DNA of 64,000 nt from assembly GCA_022316685.1 (NCBI GenBank), contig JAKJHU010000388.1, forward strand, positions 62,001-126,000. Direction: 5' to 3'. Both the position numbers and the translations under genes were made by a program. The DNA comes from Progne subis subis. Lineage: Eukaryota > Chordata > Aves > Passeriformes > Hirundinidae. Below the pieces are notes generated by a model. The model had not been told where the DNA came from and ran no database searches. It saw only the letters and a program-made list of their open reading frames with translations. Positions 1 to 11,912 of this stretch are shown here, piece by piece; the first letter of the stretch is position 1; each line of letters opens with the position of its first letter.

Positions 1-661
1 AGCATTGCTTCATTCCTCCTAAGCCCGAGATCGATGTCTTTGCCAGGGTCAAAGGCCACTGCGGGGGCCAAGCAGCCAGGGAGAGAATGCTCACGTCAGC
101 CCCCGTATCTAGGAGGCCACGAAGGTGAATCTCGGATGGCGTGGCACCAACCATGGACACGGTACACAGCGTCTCAGGACGATCTTTGGTCAGGACAGCA
201 GTCCAGTGCACCTGAGGTGGCCCTGTAGAGCCAAAGCCACCGTCTCCTCGCGACCGGTCCTCGGTTCTGGAAACAGAAGACTTAAAAGGAACAAGTTGAG
301 CAATCCATGTGCCTTTTGGGATAGTCAGAGGGGGGGTGGGTGTGGAGACCATTGCGTGAATCTGTCCCGAAAAATCCGCATCAATCAGTCCCAGGTGCAC
401 TATGATACCCTGAATGGTGGCACTGGACCTCCCCATCAAGAAAGCACTCATGCCATCACCCAAGGGACCAAAAGCATCCAGAGGAACCTTGTGTATTTTT
501 TCCGAATCAATCACGACAGACTCGGCTGTGCAGACATCAACACCTACTGAACCGCGGGTGCTGGCTGCAAGCCTGCTGAGCAGATCTCCATTGGTTGGGG
601 CTGAGGCAGAGACATTTGTGTCGGCACACGTCTCGCCTTCGCGCTCTGCGTCGTGTTTCCC
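1..661 (-). CDS. pro: pro: dUTPase-aspartic protease, partial (ERV1)
   Basis: This frame is open on the minus strand from the slippery site at 655-661 to the window edge, about 220 codons. It lies -1 to gag. The first half looks like a retroviral dUTPase: a GSVGVDV motif near 536-559, a GRSS motif and a G-L-I-D-A-D-F block further on. The second half begins the protease, with the catalytic DTGADV at about 92-109. dUTPase lowers dUTP during reverse transcription and the protease cleaves Gag-Pro-Pol. The C-terminus and pol are outside the window. Because upstream gag is broken, expression as a normal fusion is unlikely. Confidence 0.85.
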
Positions 662-3189
662 GAACTGCCCAACGGCTGACCATTCACATGCACTGTCACC
701 TTACACGCATTTGCAGCGTGATTCGGCCTTCCACATCGTGCACAATAAAACAAGATAGCCGTAGACTTCTGTGCCTTTCTGCCCTGTTTCTTCCTGGTCC
801 GAGCACCCCACTGCTGCTGTTGCATCCCCTGGGGAACGACCCAAGCAGGCTGCACAGCAGCAGCCACAGCCAGTTGCACGGCCGCAGGCATGGCCGGCTG
901 GACAGCTGTAGTCACCGTCAGTTGGACGATCGTAGCCACAGCTGGCTGCACAGCTGTAGGCACGGCAACCACCTGTTGGCTGGAAGGGGATACCTTTGCA
1001 CAGGCCCCAACCATGTCCGACATGGATGGTTCCCTGGGAAGCGCTTCAATTATCCTCTTGCAAACTGCATTGCAGTTGCCCTGAGCAAGAGACTGAATCA
1101 TGAGCTTCCTTGTTGCAGGATCACTCACCTGCTTCTCCACAGCAGCCGTCAGCCGTCCTGCAAAGCGCAGGAAGGGCTCATCAACTCCCTGGACAATCGT
1201 TGCATAGGGCTGCTGTGGAGTAGCCAGCTGTAAGGTCTGAACCAGGGCTGCCATGCCTGTTGGCACTGCTCCTGGACCAAGGGCTCATAACCAGCCTGCC
1301 CTTCGGCCCTGGTATAATTGCCTGTTCCCATTAGCATATCAATATTAACCATACACCTAGGATCACCCTGACCCAGTGTCCTATTCCGTTCCACCGCTCT
1401 GACTGCCAGCTGAGTCTATTTATTCTCAAAGAAGTCATATTTAGCCGGTGGGAAAAGGGCTCGAGCCAAGCTCCGAATGTCAAAGGGTGTCAAAAGACTG
1501 GCATTAAAATAACGGAGAACCTGCATTACCTCAGCTGAGCCCAGACCATACTTCCTGACTGCATCACGTAGTTCTGTCAAAGCCTGCCAAGCCAAGGGTT
1601 GACAGGTGTTATGAGTAGCACCCTGAAGGACAGGAAAGGCCTGAAGACCCTCAGATGAAGCAGCAGCACCTGCCTTATCCTGCCCTGTAGACCCCACAGG
1701 GTCAGATGCAGGCACTCGACTGGGGACTGTCTGAACCTCAGGCACTGCAGGTCCCGCACCAGCACTCAATCCTTCAACCTTAGCCTTTACTTCGTCCCAG
1801 AACTGCCCGCGGTCTCTCGGCCTTACGGTCACCTGACAAGGGGGGAGCATCCAAGCTGTTGATGAAGAGCCAACAGCGCGGGAACTTTTGCTCCTGTCAA
1901 AGACCGGCCGCATTCCAGCCGTGTCCCCGTTCGCACTGAACTTAAACACCTCGCCGCCCGTAGCCGCCGCAACGCTCGCAGCGGGAAGCAGGGGGGGTGG
2001 GGCGGGGGGGGCGCAGACCAGCCGCAGGCGCTGGGCCCGCCACATCCTCAGCGGCGCTGGAGCCCTCGCCCGCCGCCAGAGACCGGTCCGATGGCTCCAC
2101 GGCAGACACGCATCCCGGCGCGGCTGTGGAGCTTGTGCTGCATTCAGGCGGAGGCGGTGACCGCGCCTCCGTCACTGGCGGGGCCACGTCAGCCACCACT
2201 GGCAGCTCATTAGAACTAGCCGCATCAGACCCTCTCCCCGTGCCGTGAGCACTGCCTGCAGCCCATGGGGCTGGTGCGGGAGGCGGAGTGTCCGGATCCC
2301 CTCCAAGAAGGGGTCCCGCGGGGGCCCAGGAGCCCACGGCCCCCCCCACCCCGGAGCGGGGCGAAGCTGTCAGCCCGCGCAGGGAGGCGGCGCCTGCCGA
2401 GGGACTGACCGAGACTTTGCCTTTGGCAGCGTCCCCACCCCACGCCGTCGGCGGCGCGGGGGCAGAGGCGGCCAACGCAGCCGCCTCCGGGCCCGGCCCA
2501 GGCAGCAGAGCGGGGACCTCCACGTCACCCGACCCCATCATATACGTGACGGTCATGCGGCAGAACAGACAATGTACAGTGACTGAATCTCGGCCAAAAG
2601 AAAGCGGAGCCCGCATTTCCAGGCCGCCCCCACCTACCAACGCCGGAAAGGCATGGAGAGGAGGCGGCCCCGCCCCGCTCCAGCGGCTCCGCTGCGAGGG
2701 GGCCGGCAGTACTGGCCCCGGGCTTGGCAGGGCTCTGCCCCCCGTCTGCCCGAGACCAGCACCAGAACCCGAGGCGGGGGGAACCCCCCTGCGCAGGAAC
2801 GGGGGAGGAAGGGGAAGAATCACAAAGGAACTGAAGTTCAGATTCCGGGTCTGACATAATGACCCTGCCCCCTTCCAGCTCTCCATCCTGCTTTGGACCG
2901 GGGCTCTGAGCTGTCGAGCTGTAAGGGGTCGACTTAAACGCAGCTCTCTCAAATAATTACCACTGCAGCAACAATTCTGCAATTTCTTCATCATATTCTA
3001 TATCAAGGGTGTCTAACATATAGTCCCCCAGGAGGTTCCACTCCAGTCGACTGAGCACAGACCCAGGCGTGGGAAAAAACTCATGCCGCCTGCCCCATGC
3101 AAATAGGCTCTGGAGCCCCTCCCGGGATATCTGAGCGTTCTTCCGCTCCAAGAGATCTCCCCAAAGTTCCAAAACTAAGGAATCCTCCA
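544..3189 (-). pseudogene. gag: gag, frame-broken (ERV1)
   Basis: The matrix begins at an ATG at 3189, 59 bases after the LTR-primer site, and reads to a stop at 2957. A proline/alanine-rich linker then occupies a different frame (about 2994-1942). Capsid N-terminal sequence is in a third stretch (2045-1416) ending at an in-frame stop (1416-1418), with the same frame resuming to about 1270. A further frame change leads to 1266-544, which holds the major homology region (motif QGVDEPFLRFAGRL) and a single CCHC zinc knuckle of the form C-x2-C-x4-H-x4-C. At least two frameshifts and one stop make this a pseudogene, but all Gag domains are recognisable and in order. Confidence 0.85.
655..661 (-). 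promoter_or_regulatory. -1 ribosomal frameshift site G GGA AAC (ERV1 gag-pro)
   Basis: On the minus strand the heptamer GGGAAAC sits in the gag zero frame as G-GGA-AAC, downstream of the zinc knuckle and before the gag stop at 544. The -1 frame from here is the open dUTPase-protease frame. The same heptamer is known at the gag-pro junction of Mason-Pfizer-type betaretroviruses. I did not model a downstream pseudoknot. Confidence 0.75.
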
Positions 3190-3248
3190 TGATAAACACA
3201 AAACAGGGAAAAAGGGAAAGGAAAAACCTCACCAAACTGCTTGTCCAC

Positions 3249-3260
3249 TCGGGGTCACCA
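3249..3260 (-). other. Primer binding site, tRNA-Trp-like (ERV1)
   Basis: Minus-strand TGGTGACCCCGA lies two bases from the LTR end. It matches the first 12 bases of the tRNA-Trp primer site used by avian sarcoma/leukosis viruses and then diverges. Confidence 0.65.
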
Positions 3261-3262
3261 GA

Positions 3263-3755
3263 TGTCGCCGAGACACACAAAGCAGTCACACGCAGACAAG
3301 AGATTTCTGCAAGGCAGAGGTCCTTCCGATCCAGCTCCCAGCTGAGAGAGCGGAGAGAAGAGAGCCCCTTTGTTTATTTTTACTTTTTATACATTTGTGG
3401 GTCTAGCAGAAGATTGGCTTTTTGGGGTTTCCACCCCTCAGCCTCAGTGGCCAGACCAATTGTCAGTTACAATTGTTTTCAGGTTAGAAATATGCAAACA
3501 AAGGACAGAGAATGAAAAACAAAGGATTTGTTTATGTTACATCTGTGGGAAAGGTAGAAAACTGCTCTAATATTCTACAGTAACTAAAAGATCTGACTCC
3601 ATTTATGAAAATCAAAAGGCTAATAAAAAAACTCAGAAAAACCAGGGTAAAAACTTTTATTATTTTTTTCTGACTTTTGGCTTTTATGGCAGCAGAGTAT
3701 TTGACTCTTTGCTCCTGGTCTTGCTCTGAAACAGTTTATCAAATCTCCTTCAACA
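3263..3755 (-). repeat. 5' LTR of ERV1 (493 bp)
   Basis: On the minus strand the LTR begins TGTTGAAGGAG and ends GGCGACA, with TG...CA ends, two bases before the primer site. A minus-strand AATAAA lies near 3367-3375. The outer end is placed by the TGT/ACA inverted ends; no duplicate LTR is in the window, so that edge is less certain. Confidence 0.75.
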
Positions 3756-4012
3756 ATTACATTCTGCTCCTCTATTATTCACTTTCACTTCCTTTATTCT
3801 TTGCTATCAATCAGCCTTCTTCTCCCTTTCCAGCCTGCATTCTGTCAGCATAAGTCTCCTGCTTGAGCTGCAGTGCAGGGTAAGTGCGGACTTATCTCTG
3901 CCCTGAGTTCCCAACTCTCCACACCCCAATGCCAAGGCAGCCACTCATTTTCTTTCTCCCTGCTTCAGCCTAAGCTGCTTGACCTCTCCATCATCTTCTC
4001 ATTCTTTCTCAC

Positions 4013-4542
4013 TGTTAGGAAAATTAATCCACAAACACCAGAGGTTTATGTCCAAAAAGGAGACAGAGGAGTCCTTTTACTTTATTCGAATAAAGGGAGA
4101 GGCCATGGGGCATTTCCCCTGGGGTCTCTCAGTTTTTCAGAGGACACAGCCTCCTATTTATCCTAATTTCCCGGCCACATTTCCCTCTCTCTTTCCCCAT
4201 TGGCTGAGGTACTTGAGAGGTACAGACTTCCCAAAATGCCTAATACCTAAGATTCCCCTTTTAATGTATAACCCCCCGCTAATTTTTAATTTTTATGGGA
4301 TTTATGGGTTTTCCCCATTGTTTCTTTCATCTTTCAATATCCAATTTTATTTATCAGCAAACCTACAATTTGTTTGTAAAGGCAAATATCTTCTTTTCCT
4401 TTCATCAATCACTGGAATCCTTCCCATTGTTTCTTTTATCTCTCAGTGCTAGTTTTATCTACCAGCAGACCCACCCTTGTTTGTAAAGACATATCTGTCA
4501 TTCCTCTCATCTCCATTTGCAAGTGAGGAATTTGAGTCAACA
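4013..4542 (-). repeat. Probable solo LTR, unidentified family (530 bp)
   Basis: The segment starts TGTTAGGA and ends GAGTCAACA on the plus strand, giving TG...CA ends in the minus orientation, with a minus-strand AATAAA (plus TTTATT) near 4082. Its AT-rich 5' third contains a 109-bp tandem duplication. I find no matching target duplication at the proposed ends (CTCAC against AAATG), so the boundaries may be wrong or the flanks decayed. Confidence 0.4.
4314..4495. repeat. Imperfect tandem duplication, period 109 bp
   Basis: A block starting CCCATTGTTTCTTT recurs at 4314 and 4423. Both copies share the later segments TTTATC(T)ACCAGCA-like and TTGTTTGTAAAG. It lies in the presumed U3 part of the putative LTR, where duplicated enhancer blocks are common. 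Confidence 0.6.
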
Positions 4543-5599
4543 AAATGGTTTTCTGCAGTTTTTGCTCACCATCCCAGTAAAGCTGCAACTTTCACGGAAA
4601 CTTAGGTGGGTGCTATAAGTTTTTAGGGCTAAAACAAAATCTACTGCAGTGCTAGAGCTTCTCACTGATTTCTGTCTGCCTCGAATATCTGCCCAAGAGA
4701 TTTACCTCACCATGAGATCTCCTCTGTAACTGGGTTGAAGTAGGACTGTGGGGAGGTTGTTTTGTTTCTGAAAATAAAAGCTGCCCATTCATTATGACCA
4801 CAGAAGTGGATCCTGCTCCATGTTCTGCTATTTCTTCTCTTCTTTTCTTTCCAGACCCTCTGCATCCTCCCTCCTCCAAATTTCACCATCCCTAGTGCCA
4901 GTGCTGCTCCATGCTTTCACCTTCATGTGTTTGCATCATAAAGACTCTCAGAGAAAAAGGCTTTCCTAAGTAGGAAGCAGAGCTCTGGTTTTATCATAAT
5001 CATTAATAAAGCAATTAATTTGGTCTGTGCACTATGAAATTTGAAGACTTTTGGTAGGTCATGCTTAGAAGTACATGTCTTTTGTATTAGTGAAGCAATA
5101 AAATTCAAATGGAAATGAGAAATGTTTTCTGCTCTTTACATGGAATGTGGAAAAAATATGCTAGAAATTTACTGGATTATTAAAGGAAACATGTCAGAGG
5201 GATTGTTCTTACTCTGTGCTTTTGAGTGTCAGAAAAACGTGAAATATCACATTTTTTTCAATGAGAAAAGTAGGTGTAAGGTATAAAAATACTGTTTATT
5301 TATGAAAAGTGTATAATTTTGCCCAACCTCAAGCCTCAGTCATGAAGGTGTCCTGCCCCCAGTGGCAGCAAGCTGGGTGTAGCAGATAAATGCACTGCAG
5401 GGATGGACTCTTACACTCTCCAGGCTCTGGTGTCTGGCCTTGCTGCTTGTGTGGAGGGAACTGGAAGGAGAGTGATGGTGTCTGGGCTTCTTGTCAATTA
5501 GGATCAAAGCCACTTAGCTGGCTGAAATGTGCTCCCTCTGAATCCTCATTTTGGGTTTCTGTCATGCTTCTTTAATCTCCTACAAAGTTACATTTCCAT

Positions 5600-5625
5600 A
5601 AAAAAAAAAAAAAAAAAAAAAAAAA
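5600..5625. repeat. Poly(A) tract, 26 bp
   Basis: Uninterrupted run of A. There is no upstream polyadenylation signal at the expected spacing and no flanking duplication seen, so it does not mark a clear retrocopy. Confidence 0.8.
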
Positions 5626-6930
5626 TCCATTTTTCCTGCTTATTTTCATTAAGTGGAAAGTCTCCTTAATGATGTTTTTTTGGATTCAGAAGCTCCTCAT
5701 CTAGGTCAGCATTTTCAGATTGCCAGTTTCCCAGTTGTTATACCTCTACGGCTCAAATCCTTAATTATAAACAATGAAAGTCTTGGAACAGTTCTTGCTT
5801 TCCTTTAATTTCCTTCCTTCTGAGAGCTGATTTTTTCCTCTCATCATGGTCTCCATCCCATCTTCAACTCATTTATCAATTTATAAGTCTCGCTTCTTCC
5901 AGAATAGTTTTTCAGATACGTATTTTTAGATGAGAGCTGTTCCATCTTTCCAAAATGATCACTTCAACCTCAGCCCCTGGAGCTGAGACGTACAATATTT
6001 AAATTATTATTTATAGTACAGGAACATGTGAAGACTTTCATTAAACACAAGGCATTAGCCTTGTGCCTTGATGAGTAAAGGCACAGTGAATGATGGTCCC
6101 TACTCTGAACAGTTTGCACTCTTCAGTTTGCGCTCTGGGTGGACTTGCTGGCAGAATTTAAGGAGAAATTTAACCCAAACACATGTTGGCATCACTCAGG
6201 GCTGAATACAGTCTCCAAGTTTTGTCAGAGTTGCCCAGCCCTGCCTGCCCCAACTCAGGGTGCTGCTGTTTGTGTCTCAGTGCCTGACAGGAGAGACAGC
6301 AGGATGGGGTTAATGTGAGGAACAGGGGAATTGAGAGCTGACAGCAGCATGGGGTGAATGTGAGGAAGAGGGGAACTGAGAGCCCCTGTGAGATCACAAC
6401 CATGGGAGATGCCAGGTGAACACATCTGGGTACATCTGCAGGGCAGTGAAGCACAGTGATCCTCTGAGCTCAGCCAGGGACACAGAGCTCCAGGGCATGA
6501 TGAGGAAATACCACCTGGAGATAACAGGACATATGTACAAAAATAGCTGGACAACTGCAGATTCCAGCATTTTCCCAGTCACTGTTAGAGGTCCCTTTTC
6601 TCCAGCATGTCCCTAATTCTTTTGATTCCTCAGCTAGTACCAACTCATGATATGTCAGGCTTCAGCAGAGCCTGGTGCATTTCTGTCCTGAAAGAAACCT
6701 TTCTACTTGGATTACCATTTAGAGCTCCAATTTTTTTCACTAAGTGGTGTATATTAGTTCTGTGTGACTTGATGGATTCTCTCCCTCCCCCTTGATAACA
6801 GTGATAAAAGATCTGACCCCTTTCTGGATGTTTGTAAAACCAAATATACAAAATCTAATTTGTTTAGGGCTGAGCTTTTAATTGCTTCACCATCACAACA
6901 TGAAACCGAATGCTTCAGCAATCTTGGGGA

Positions 6931-7024
6931 TTGATTGACTGATTTATAATAAGGGACTTGACCCAAGAAGGATTATCATTGATTGACTAATTTATAATAA
7001 GGGACTTGACCCAAGAGGGATGTG
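6931..7024. repeat. Tandem duplication, period 48 bp
   Basis: The block TTGATTGACT...TTTATAATAAGGGACTTGACCCAAGA occurs at 6931 and again at 6979 with few changes, a simple recent duplication. Confidence 0.8.
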
Positions 7025-8232
7025 TACATCCTTGGATGTAGTAAAATAAATCTTTCTGGATTTGTCAGGATGTTGGTACAGACTTGTGTGGGGCAAGGAT
7101 TTGGTATGCAGATTTGGTATGCAGCTTCTGAACCCTGCTGTGGCTGCTGATGAAATGTCCCAGTGAAATGGCCTTCCAAGCTGCACTTCTTATCAAGGCT
7201 GAACACTGCAACAGAGAAATAAAGCTTAACAACACTGGCCAGGGTTTGCTTTGCTCCCAGGTGTCCCAAAATCAGGCTGTGTTTGCTGACCCAGCAGGAG
7301 GATGAAACCCCTGCAGGTTTGAGGGGCTTTTGGGTTTTGATTGCTCAAAATTAGGATTTCAAAACAAACTCAATGCTTATATGCAGAGTATTCCTGGTCT
7401 TAAACTACCTCTAATTAATTAAGGGCTTTTTGCCCTGGCCCTCAGATCATAAGGCCTTCTTTAGCCTTTCAGAGGTAGCACTGTTTTAGCCTTCTGCACG
7501 TGCTGATTAGTATGAAGTCAAAATAATTCTTTTTTCCTCAGAGAAATCCCCTGTGTTTTACTCATAAATAAAAAAGGAAAGGAAGAAACATTCTTGATGG
7601 TATTTTTGACTTTGCCTTTAGAATAGAACTGCACACATACAGCACTTGTCATCCCTAAAACTTACATTTTGAAAGTTCTTTGAAGATCTAAACTACAGAT
7701 CTTTCATATGAAAAGTTAATGAAGGACTCAAAATAAAATAGAAATTATGACATGAAAGAGCCTTCTTATGGCTTCAATAACAAGATAAACAGATTAATAT
7801 TCCACATACTGTGTTAAAAATAACAGCTGGGCTCTGCAGAGATGAATCCCCTAACTCAGCTGCACTGGTTCCCACGTTACCCAAGGACAGGTTGGTGACT
7901 CTCCCTCACTTGTCACCTCCCTCTGGCCCCAGAAATGCTGAAGGCAGACAACACCTGATCAGTTTTAGCAGACACCACAAATACTTTAACAAACACAGAA
8001 TGAAGTGCCATTACCAGCACCACTTCTGTACCCCCAAGTGATAGACACATTCTGTACTGACAGCCTCCAATTTTAATGAGTTGTTGCTGACCGTATTGAT
8101 TGGCCTTTTTTTTTTTCTCTTCCTCCAGTTCAGCAAGAGGAAACAAGAACCAGCATTTCATTAAAAGGAGACTTTGTCTGTTGTTTCATATTTCATGAAT
8201 ATTTGTGGGTGAACACACCCCATAAAATAACC

Positions 8233-8732
8233 TGTGACAGTCTCTCTCTCGGAGCCCTGGCTAGCTCGAGAGACAAACCACAGTTGGATGGATTTTTTCC
8301 TCAGGGCCCCAACAATCCCAGAGCGGCTGTGAACCTTTTCCTTTAGAGAGAGCAGGTGCCCGTCGATGGCAAAGGAAGGTCTGCACTTGATCCGGGGAAA
8401 TCAGGGCTTTATTCAGTCTTTGTCCTGTGGTCCTGCCCCCGCAGGGTCAGGAGCCCGGTCCCTGTCCCCCAGCCAAGAGAGATTTCACATGCTTTTTCTA
8501 GTTTATATCCAGGGGAAGGGGCTAAAGGTGGGGGCAAGCTACTACCCAATCAGGGATAAGGTGGAACAGAGTTGGATTACATTCTAGTGTGGGAGAATGG
8601 GCAGGGAAAAGGGGCAGAGACAAACCTCAGGATGATACATTTTTCAGGGGAACAGGGGAGTACTGAAGAAACCATTACAAAACCCAGTATAAAAATGAAA
8701 TACAATATAAACCCAAATAATACACAACAACA
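8233..8732 (-). repeat. Solo LTR (500 bp) with 6-bp target duplication ATAACC
   Basis: Flanked by ATAACC at 8227-8232 and 8733-8738, with TG...CA ends; the minus-strand start is TGTTGTTGTG. A minus-strand AATAAA lies near 8408. The GGCTAGCTC block about 30 bases inside the U5 end is shared with the LTRs of ERV2, ERV4 and the solo LTR at 38012, so it is a relative of that family. A 6-bp duplication is the alpha/betaretroviral integrase signature. Confidence 0.85.
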
Positions 8733-8738
8733 ATAACC

Positions 8739-11191
8739 AATTAATTCAGCCATGCTAAGACTCAGATTGAAAACTATACCACTGCATTAATAGGAGCCCA
8801 GGGAGGAGCAAGGTTTAACATTTCCTACTGCATGAAAAGTTCCCAAACACAAATCTCATCCACATCCCTTGATTCACTTCACTTTCTACCTCTCAGCTCT
8901 CCTGACAGCTTCTGCTGTGTTTGTTGTTCTGTGCGACTATTGTACCGTGCCATTTGCAGCTCAGGGTGTTTCAGATGCAATCCCCATTTTTCTGTGAGTG
9001 GTTTTTGTTATTGTTGCTTTTGACAACATCACAGATTCAAGTTAAAAGTGACCAAAAAAGCAGGGGAAGGAGTAACCTGCAATAATGATTTGCAAATTGT
9101 GTTAATTTCATAATGGAATTCTGCTTTTTAATAGGATTTAATCCATAATGAGCTCCTGAGATGTTATTTTTGCTTCAAAGCTTTGCTGAGTACTAGATCC
9201 CATTAAATTCTTGCAGTGAACACACCAAAAAATTACTTTGAGCTAATTTTAATAATTTTTAATTGAAGGAATATTTTTATTCAAAATTGAATATTCAAGC
9301 TGTTCAAAAGTCAACACATTCTCAAAGTAGTCATCAGTCTTTTCTTTCCATAAAATCTTTTTTTAGGCAGCCTGTGGCTTTTGGGGAGGGAGGCAGGTTT
9401 TTTTGTCTCAGCTTTGTTTTTCAGACCCAATTGAAACAAATTTAGGTGTATTTTGCAATTTATTTCTTTTTAAGTGCCTGCATGCTGCAGTCTAATCTCC
9501 ATTCTTTTTATTGCTGTTTTATAGTCTACCATTATTGTTTGTTTCCTTTGTGTTTTCCTAAAAGCAGAAACAAAATACAAATTTCCCTGCTAGTCCTTTC
9601 TTGTGTGGTAGCAGGAGCTGAATTTGTGTGTGTGTCATGCTCAGTAACATATGTATTTTGTTGTTAGCAGTGTTGTTATATTACATTAAATCTTAGGGGT
9701 TCCAACAGAGCCTGGCATCCCAGGCCACAAAACAACTCGCAGGAGCCCAAACAGCATCAAAATCGACACATACGAGCAAGGAATGGGTGACTGCTGTGCT
9801 TCAGAGGAGGCGGCACAGAGTGGTTCAGTGCCCTAGTTCAAGCCTTCCCAAAGACCTGAAGTTGGTTCCTGTAGCCACAAGACCCTTTGATTTATCCTCT
9901 CGACCTTAAAGCTCTCCAAAATCCCAGGGAAGGCTGGAGAGCAGTAGGCAGTGGTGTGACAAGTGAAACACAGCCCTGGAGTTTCTCTGGCACAGCTCTG
10001 CTCACTTGAAGCATGGTCCAGAGCAAGGACTGGGTGTGCAAGGGGCAGTTGTGCTGAAGGGAAGCCCTGGCTGCACCAGCTGAGCCCATGACCCACTGAC
10101 CACTGTGGCCATGGATGGTGTGGAGAGGTTCTGATACCACACCTCTGCCTGCAGGGACTTTGGGGCTGAAAGGGCCAAGTCCTGGTGGGGCTGGCGTGTG
10201 AAATCTCAGCTTGCCTGGCCTTTCCTTACAGCTGAGTGCAGCCAGACACTCTGGGGACACAGGTGAGGTGTGGCCTTAGCTGTGAGGACTGAGGGGGTTT
10301 TGCTTTGCTGCCCTGGCTGCCCAGGGCTCTGCTCGCAGTGCAGCCGGCCAGGGGCTCTTTATGAGTGCTAAATGAGTGACCCTAATGAGTCCTTTAGTCC
10401 TTCCATCTCCATGTCAGGTTTTAGGAATGAGAGATAGATGGTTAAGAGCTCGGAGATGTTTGGGGTGACCTTGGGGAGGCTCTAACTACAACTCAAAATT
10501 GCAAATGATGAATGCTGTAAGCAGATTAAGAGTCTGACACACTGGCAAATCTCAAGACCTAATCTTATGTTGCTATTTTTCCCCTATGGCAAACGTACAG
10601 ATTTCACCATGACTTTGCTGTAGCAGTGACTTGAAAATTATAATGAGTGTTCCCTTTTAAATAATGGATTATGAGGCAAAGATTAATTTTTGCTCAATTT
10701 TCACACTAATTCAGTGCCTTGCTGTCAGCAGAAGCACAAAGGACATGAATTCACAGTGTCTTTCTCCTCTTTCAAGGTCGTCACATGCTTTTATTGGATG
10801 GGACTGTTTGCAATGAAGTCCCGTCATTCACATCTGGTGCCTACTGATCTATGGGGCTTTGACATCTGGAACATCCTTTGGTTCCTGTCAGCAGTGAAGG
10901 GCTCAGCCCCTTCCCAGCTTGCTCAGTGCTGGTCTGAAGGAAACCAGTCCTGCCATGAACAGAAGGTCACAAACCAACAACCCAGTGACAGCCACCACTC
11001 TGCAGCTGCCAGGTGCCTCTTGTTTTTCAGGCCAGTTGAAAAACCAGGGGAAGAGGGAGAGAGAAAGAGAAGGAAACAGAGAAAGACAGACAGCTGAGAA
11101 AAGATGAAACCAGAAATGCTATGTCCCAGAGGCATTTATCAGCCCAAATGAAATGGAAACAGTGAAAGGGAAACACTGCTTTGCTTTTTTC
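8739..11191. other. Host non-coding DNA, no gene recognised
   Basis: I see no ORF with recognisable protein content, no RNA gene and no clear transposon. It ends at the AAAACT duplication flanking ERV2. Confidence 0.55.
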
Positions 11192-11197
11192 AAAACT

Positions 11198-11895
11198 TGT
11201 ATCTGGTTTATTCCCCACTCTGGGCGGGAGATGACCTCTGGCTAGCTCGGTCAACACAGATACAGATGTTTCCAGTTCCTTTCGGCTTCGGCTTAGCAGT
11301 TGGACCCCGTATGTTGAGACAGTCAACAGCAGCAGAAGAGAAAAGGCTGGCTCTCAGCTTAGCAGGTTAAAAGATGTTTATTAGCTCCAGAGTTGAGAAG
11401 CAGAGAGCTCCGAGCTCAGAGGCGAGAGCTCAGAGGCTGGGAGCTGAGCAGCTGAGCGAGGAGCTGCTCGGAGAGCTGCTGGGAGAGAGAAAGCTTTGAA
11501 TCTCCCTCTCCCTTATAAGCGGGGGAGGGGTTCCAGGGAGGATACAACAAGACAGCAAACCAGGGGATTCAGGGGGTAACAAGGTGTGCCCACCCCCAAG
11601 CCTCGGACCAACCACCTCCAGAGGAAAAGAATTCCCCCCAGGCTACCTGTCCACCCGAAGCCCTCTCCCTGAGGTTTCGCAATCTGGGAGGGACCCCTGG
11701 AGTGATAGACAGGCTGCCCCAGAGTGAGGGGGGGCAGAGGGGATGTTACATGCCATGTGAGGGGTGGGATAATTGACACAAAACACCTTATTATACAGAT
11801 GACACAAAAGGGATACAAAATTTGGGGATACAGTGAAATGAACCATAACATAAACTTCTTACAAAAACCTAATAAAACAGTTCTGCACCACCACA
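11198..11895 (-). repeat. 3' LTR of ERV2 (698 bp)
   Basis: TG...CA ends: plus-strand start TGTATCTGG and end CACCACCACA. It pairs with 18598-19294. A GAGCTC-rich, self-complementary stretch lies around 11398-11490, next to the minus-strand AATAAA near 11377. Confidence 0.95.
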
Positions 11896-11912
11896 TCTCC
11901 CCCTTTTTTGTT
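11896..11912 (-). other. Polypurine tract (ERV2)
   Basis: Minus-strand AACAAAAAAGGGGGAGA abuts the 3' LTR start, as expected for the plus-strand DNA primer in reverse transcription. Confidence 0.85.

Larger units (their letters stand above)
1..3755 (-). mobile_element. ERV1: betaretrovirus-like provirus, 5' portion (continues beyond window start)
   Basis: Read on the minus strand, the order is LTR (3263-3755), a tRNA-Trp-like primer site, gag and dUTPase-protease; reverse transcriptase and the other LTR lie outside the window. The gag/pro arrangement with an in-frame dUTPase ahead of the DTGAD protease motif and a GGGAAAC slippery site is typical of betaretroviruses. The gag has lost its frame in several places, so the copy is defective. 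No target duplication can be checked because the far end is missing. Confidence 0.9.
4543..8226. other. Host non-coding DNA, no gene recognised
   Basis: AT-rich sequence with only short ORFs and no conserved protein motif that I recognise on either strand. It holds a 26-base poly(A) run, a 48-bp tandem duplication and scattered short AT-rich runs. It ends at the ATAACC duplication (8227-8232) of the solo LTR. Confidence 0.6.

Noticed and set aside
1888..2854. Plus-strand ORFs overlapping ERV1 gag linker
   Set aside because: Shadow frames of a GC-rich antisense gag; no motifs.
5600..5625. Poly(A) run as tail of a processed pseudogene
   Set aside because: No upstream coding similarity, poly(A) signal at the right spacing, or flanking duplication was found.
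10690..11097. 135-codon plus-strand ORF in host DNA
   Set aside because: No recognisable domain or start context; low-complexity basic end; likely chance.
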